From positions 366,075 to 430,074 of the forward strand of contig QANU01058407.1 of assembly GCA_003254905.1 (NCBI GenBank): 64,000 nt of DNA, in the 5' to 3' direction. Positions 59,233 to 64,000 of this stretch are shown piece after piece. The stretch is from Nissolia schottii. Its lineage: Eukaryota; Streptophyta; Magnoliopsida; Fabales; Fabaceae. How positions within the stretch are numbered: position 1 is the first letter of the stretch; each line of letters opens with the position of its first letter. Position numbers and translations under genes: made by a program. The notes under the pieces are model-generated. The model did not search any database. It had not been told where the DNA came from and saw only the letters and a program-made list of their open reading frames with translations.

Positions 59233-62045
59233 ATGGATCCCCCCATCTTCTTCTTCTCTCTCCTCCTCCTCTCCGGTTCAGCATTCTCACAGAACCCAAA
59301 CCCAAAGCTGTCGGTGCCTTCTTCAACGAGTCAGATCAACTCCAACTCAGTCCTGGTCGCACTCCTCGACTCGCATTACACCGAACTCGCCGAACTCGTC
59401 GACAAGGCCATGCTCCTCCAGACCCTGGAAGACGCCGTCGCCGCCCACAACCTCACCATCTTCGCCCCCACCAACGAAGCCATCGACCGCCACCTCGACC
59501 CTCTCTTCAAGCGCTTCCTCCTCGAGCCGGGCAACCTGCACTCCCTCCAGGTCCTCCTCCTCTCCCACGTCCTTCCCATCCGGGTCGGGTCCGGGTCGGC
59601 CCGACACCAAACCCTCTCCGGCTATCACCTCCGCCTCTCCACCAACTCCACCACCGGGGAATGTTTCGTCGACCGGGTCAGGATCGCCCACCCGGATTCC
59701 GTAACCCGACCCGACGGCGTCATCCACGGGATCGACCGCCTCCTCGTCCCGCGCTCCGTCCAGGACGACTTCAACCGCCGCCGCAGCCTCCGTTCCATCG
59801 CCGCCGTGAAACCCGAAGGCGCCCCGGAGTCCGACCCGAGAATCCACCGCACCGAAAAACCCTCCCCGCCGGAAAAGCCAGGCTCCCCTCCTTCGCTCCC
59901 GATCTACGACGCAATGGCCCCAGGACCCTCCCTAGCTCCGGCGCCGGCTCCGGGACCCGGAGGTCACCACCACCACTTCGACGGCGAATCCCAGGTGAAG
60001 GATTTCATCCAGACACTCCTCCACTACGGCGGTTACAACGAGATGGCGGACATTCTCGTGAACCTAACGTCGTTAGCGACGGAAATGGGTCGTTTGGTGT
60101 CTGAGGGTTACGTCCTCACCGTTTTGGCCCCAAACGACGAGGCGATGGCGAAGCTAACGACGGAGCAGCTGAGCGAACCGGGTGCCCCGGAGCAGATAAT
60201 GTACTATCACCTGATTCCTGAGTACCAGACGGAAGAGAGCATGTACAATGCCGTTAGAAGGTTCGGGAAGGTGAGGTATGATACTCTGCGGCTGCCGCAT
60301 AAGGTGGTGGCGCAGGAGGCTGACGGGTCGGTGAGGTTCGGGCATGGGGACGGTTCGGCTTATTTGTTCGACCCGGATATCTATACCGACGGCCGGATCT
60401 CGGTTCAGGGGATTGATGCGGTTTTGTTTCCGGCGGAGGAAGATGGGGAGGTGGAGATGGAGCGGGTTAAGAGCGGTAACCGGACGGGTCAACCCGCAAA
60501 GGTCGTCGTCAAGCACAGAAGAGGTATGCTATGCTATAATGATGTGAATGTAATGCTTTCTTTTAATTAGTTTGTTTTTTCAGTTACTTTTTGCTTTGTC
60601 GAGAGGAAAAAAGGGGAGGAGGTGATAGTGATGTGTTTAGCTGTATTGTGTGATGGTGTTTTGTTTAGGGTTAGCTTTTTGTGAATTGGGTTACATGGTT
60701 GAGTTTTGGTTTGGTGGTGTTGATTTGGACATGCACAAGTTGACGTTTTCGACTTGAGGATTATTGTTATTATTATTTGTTTTGGATATTGGCCTTTGTG
60801 GATTGGAATTGTTTGTGATCCCTTGGCTTCTTCTTGGGGGAGAATAAGAGAAATACTTTGATGTGCGTGCTCCATGAGTATCATAAATCAATGTTGTCAA
60901 ACTCGAGAATTTAAGTAAACTTGTGAACTCTTAGTAAACTCGAGAGTTTCCTGATTTTGTTATGAGTTTATGAGTTAATTCTAGATTTGTCATGAACCAT
61001 TGATTACTAGCTCATTTTTTAAACACTATAAATTCAAATCAATGGTTCATGATGCTCCTAGAGCACGCATTAAAAGTGTTCCATGAGCATTTAAGTATTT
61101 CTCATAGAGTAAATATGGAAGTTGCTGGAAGCTGGAATAATTGGTGTAATGTAGTTCTCTTCAATTGGGCATTTGGAATGCGTGAGAGGATTCGTGCTTG
61201 TTAGTATGAATTTGTTGAGGTCGATGAATGGTGAATGGGATTATTGTCATCTTAGAGTATGTAAATTGCTTCATGTTATGATCAAAGTATTTGTGTTGTT
61301 TTGCTGATTATAAGGGGATTATGGCGTTCTCTGATTTTCAACATTAAAAGGGGGAGAGAAGCCCAGGGAATGGTGTGGGGGAAGGAGTGAATGTTATTGG
61401 AACTTTCTGAATCCCTTTGATGGGATGGGACCTGTTTAGAGTAGAACAAAACATAGCTGGTGTTGATAATCATATTGAATGCATGAACTAGATGTCAGTA
61501 TTTGGATAATCATCTCCTAGGAACAGTTTTGTGCGTCCTAGTAGGTTCATTTTCTCTCATCAAAGTTGAATCCTTCAAAGGATGCTGATTTGTGCATACT
61601 TACATAAGAAAACAGGCCAACCAAATGGTGAGTGTGGAATGGTATAGACATAACTACCTTGCCAAACTATTAAACCCTTCCAGCTTAAATGAGTCTTATG
61701 TTCATTTCCATGTGCTCTGACTATGTATTTATGATTTATCCATGCCTTTCCTCTCAAGTCAAATGCTTGTGAGCTTAAGTGCTTAACCATATTTGTCTCT
61801 TTATCCTTATAATATCAAAATGTAGTTCGTCTTGCAAATGATTCCTTTTTATAATATCTCCTCACATTCTAATCTACACAAAGAATTTGTCTATCTAAAG
61901 TTTGGTAATTTTGGTTGGTTGTTTTTAATTCCATTGATGTTTCTGACTGATTACATGAACATCACTTGCAGGAAAATTGCTGGAAGCAGCATGCTGGATG
62001 CTTGGAACCTTCCGACAACATTCTAGATTTGCCTCTTGTCAATGA
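59233..62045 (+). CDS. Fasciclin-like arabinogalactan protein, FLA16/17/18 type (2 exons)
   Basis: A secreted cell-wall/plasma-membrane glycoprotein with two FAS1 domains, of the group containing Arabidopsis FLA15-18. Exons: 59233-60523 and 61972-62045, summing to 1365 nt (454 aa). The signal peptide is residues 1 to about 19 (hydrophobic FFFSLLLLSGSAFS). FAS1 domain 1 is about 36-175, with TIFAPTNEA 75-83 and HGIDRLLVP 165-173. A Pro/Ala-rich arabinogalactan-like linker with SPPEKPGSPP and APGPSLAPAPAPGPG spans about 210-243. FAS1 domain 2 is about 253-402, with TVLAPNDEA 296-304, YYH 324-326 and VQGIDAVLFP 391-400. Possible N-glycosylation sites are NLT at 73 and 277. The second exon replaces an intron-read tail and gives GKLLEAACWMLGTFRQH, matching the end of relatives. 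There is no clear GPI signal, as in this group. The 5' part is very GC-rich. Confidence 0.94.
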
Positions 62046-63342
62046 AAAGCCAGCGTTGTCCTTGCGCTATCGAGATTCCTCAAAACAAGAAAGTGAGATT
62101 ATAACTCCTCATCTTATGTTACCCTAGTTGATTGAATTTCATTAAGTTTAGTAGGTGACAACATAAAGATTGTATTTCTCGTTATCGTGCATGACATTTT
62201 ATAAGCTATATATTCTGGTTTGTTCTTTGCCTAGTTGCTATTAATCTGTATTTTAGCTTAATTTTCTTTGACATGTCTATTTATTGTATTCCTTGCACAT
62301 GATTTGATACAGATGCACAGGATAGGTGGAGATCTGAAAGGTGTAAAAAAGCCACTGAATATGAATGCCATCTTACTTGAATGGATAATAGCTAGCTGCT
62401 ATGGGTGTGATTTTCCCACATTTTTGTTTTGCACTTTCTCTTTTCTTCTTTCATTATTTTACTCCTCGTGGATATAGTGCATATATGTATCTAGTTTCAA
62501 TTCCTACTGCTACTCCAGTTTCATAGGTAGTTGTGTTGGTGGGATTTAAAGGTTTTCTTTTTGTGTAACCAGGCAGGGAATTTTTCTGGTAGACATGTGC
62601 CCCTTCAATAAGTACAGTGATCAAATGATTCTTTACTGTAATATGGCATTCCTGGATTTTGCTCTTGTTCGCCCTTTCTTCCTTTCTCCATCTTTTTCTC
62701 TGGAGTGTGTCCTAAATATACAGCTATGGATATCAAGGAATTATCCTTGGAATTTAGAATGCAAGTGATAAATGGGCCAAGCAATTGCATTGATCTCTGA
62801 AGTTCAAATTCAATAATAGGTTCAATACTTTTATAGGGATTTCTCATTCATCTGTGGCCATGCAACCTTTTTCTTTTATTTCGTTTGTAAAGGTGTGAGA
62901 TTAAAATATCTATACAATTGCACCCAAAAGAAATTACACGAAGTTTTTTTTTTTTTTTTTCAAAAAGTTTAAAAAGTTAAAGTATGTTCGACATTGGTTA
63001 TCGTATTAAGATAAATGTAAGATAAGAGTATGTGCTCAAACTCTTCAAATACTTATAAAAATATATAAGATCATTCACTAAGGTGGTTCTCACATTTGTA
63101 GCAAGAATTGAACTTACCTCATTTTTCAGATATGAATATGTCTTTTTACTGTGTCAATCAAATTTAATAAGTTATAGAATACTCTATAAAGTAATTTTTA
63201 GTAGAGAAAAAATTATTCCAATCCGTATTTTGCATGATAGATTATTGTAATCATTAATCAAATAAAGTGGAAAAACATAAATTTTGGAAGCAAAAAATCA
63301 ACTTATAAATTATTCAACTTGAGGCAAGGGAAGATTCCAATT
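62046..63342. other. Intergenic DNA between the FLA and SSL genes
   Basis: This contains the FLA 3' UTR at its left end and AT-rich sequence with a 19-20 bp T-run at about 62945-62963. No gene was supported. The SSL gene 3' UTR should start just left of 63343 on the minus strand. Confidence 0.4.
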
Positions 63343-63751
63343 CTAGCTACTTGTTAAGTTGTAAACTGCAATAGAAGGAACCATAACACTTCCCATCCAG
63401 AGTTTACCATCCTTCTCCTCCACTTCACTCAAGGCTTTTACAACTTTGCCCTTACTGTCCTCCAATATCTGCAGAAGCTTACCTTCAGGGCTATACTTAA
63501 CAGCTACTGCATGAAGCCTTCCTCCAATTAGAAGCATGTAATGTATGTTTGATGGAATAGGTAGCTTGAGCAACACTCTTCTCATATTTGGGTAGAGAGA
63601 GTTGATGTAGCTGTACATATACCTTCTACACATGATAGCCACCCAAAAGTCACCATTTTCATTGACCCTCACATTGTCAGGAAAACCAGGTAAGATAGCA
63701 AAGATCTCTGAGGTACCGGCTTTATCTCCTTTTAGCCAGTACTTGGTTAAT
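63343..63751 (-). CDS. Strictosidine-synthase-like protein, last exon (partial gene)
   Basis: On the minus strand, after a good acceptor (TCTGTAG), the exon reads LTKYWLKGDKAGTSEIF, then LPGFPDNVRVNENGDFWVAI, LYPNMRRVLLKLP and KLWMGSVMVPSIAVYNL, and stops at 63343. These words match the C-terminal third of plant SSL / YLS2-like proteins, which have a six-bladed beta-propeller fold. Most members lack proven strictosidine synthase activity, and many go through the secretory pathway. The length (409 nt, entering in phase 1) fits a terminal exon. The rest of the gene lies beyond the right edge; 63752-64000 looks like intron with no further exon. Confidence 0.88.
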
Positions 63752-64000
63752 CTACAGAATAAGACATATAATAATACCAAGAAAAGTTTTGTTAATGAAT
63801 ATTAAGATTTGAGATCCAAGACATGGAATTCTAGCCAAAGTAGAAACAGTTAATGACAATGTTTAATTGGTATCAGTCAACAGCAATAACCAATAAACTG
63901 AATTAATATCCTTTTGAGTAAACATTTAAATTTGTCTTTGTCTTCGGAGTTGTAAAAATCGGTCAAGTTCGTTTTCCAGTTATGAAAATAGTCATATTAA

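Noticed and set aside
59347..59847. 166-codon antisense frame across the FLA first exon
   Set aside because: Shadow of the GC-rich FLA exon; the composition is Gly/Asp/Glu repeats with no domain.
59184..60104. 306-codon plus-strand frame overlapping the FLA gene in another frame
   Set aside because: It is Pro/Arg-rich, a product of the GC-rich third positions of the real FLA frame. The FLA frame has signal peptide, FAS1 motifs and correct splicing.
1..64000. tRNA, rRNA or CRISPR-type arrays
   Set aside because: No tRNA B-box with a plausible cloverleaf, no rRNA and no regularly spaced repeats with unique spacers were seen by eye. Without a covariance search a diverged tRNA or a miRNA could have been missed.

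Overview
This window is nuclear DNA of a flowering plant. The genes have many short exons, AT-rich introns and GT-AG splice sites, and are separated by degraded transposons and microsatellites. The protein set (Rf-type PPR, Csl, CYP74B hydroperoxide lyase, condensin CAP-H, KIN-12 kinesin, RHF2A-type RING ligase, FLA16/17/18-type fasciclin protein, strictosidine-synthase-like protein) is that of a eudicot. The overall style suggests a papilionoid legume such as soybean; the species is inference, not proven. Two ambiguous bases (29186 and 45199) suggest a draft or older assembly.

Layout. 0.7-2.5 kb: an intronless Rf-like PPR gene whose last repeat is cut off and joined to a DUF1068 gene fragment. 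4.4-10.1 kb: a nine-exon cellulose-synthase-like gene (CslB/CslH type), plus strand. 10.7-15.1 kb: a three-exon CYP74B hydroperoxide lyase gene, minus strand, convergent with the Csl gene. 16.1-21.0 kb: the 13-exon condensin subunit 2 (CAP-H) gene, minus strand, with a second intact copy of its terminal exon about 0.8 kb downstream. 21.7-30.1 kb: a gene-poor, transposon-rich block with an orphan CACTA end, a candidate solo LTR with a 5-bp target duplication, tandem repeats, and a long-TIR Mutator-like element flanked by 48-bp direct repeats. 31.2-40.4 kb: a 22-exon KIN-12 kinesin. 42.3 kb: a small single-exon gene of unknown function. 43-47 kb: more dispersed repeats. 47.4-50.6 kb: an eight-exon RHF2A-like RING-H2 E3 ligase. 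53.0-54.3 kb: a decayed Ty1/copia tail with 3' LTR sequence. 56.2-58.7 kb: two related hAT-type elements, each with a perfect 8-bp target duplication. 59.2-62.0 kb: a two-exon fasciclin-like arabinogalactan protein. 63.3-63.75 kb: the last exon of a strictosidine-synthase-like gene that continues off the right edge.

The genes do not form an operon or a recognisable biosynthetic cluster. Two of them act in mitosis or cytokinesis (CAP-H and KIN-12) and two act at the cell wall or surface (Csl and FLA). Their proximity is probably coincidence. I found no previously undescribed multi-gene system. The most interesting points are the PPR/DUF1068 chimera, the duplicated CAP-H terminal exon with an intact frame and acceptor, a GC-AG intron in the kinesin, a 6-nt first coding exon in the RING ligase, and several transposons whose exact boundaries and target duplications can be read directly.

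Exon boundaries were assigned by eye from splice consensus, reading-frame continuity and remembered family similarity. In every multi-exon model the exon lengths sum to a multiple of three.
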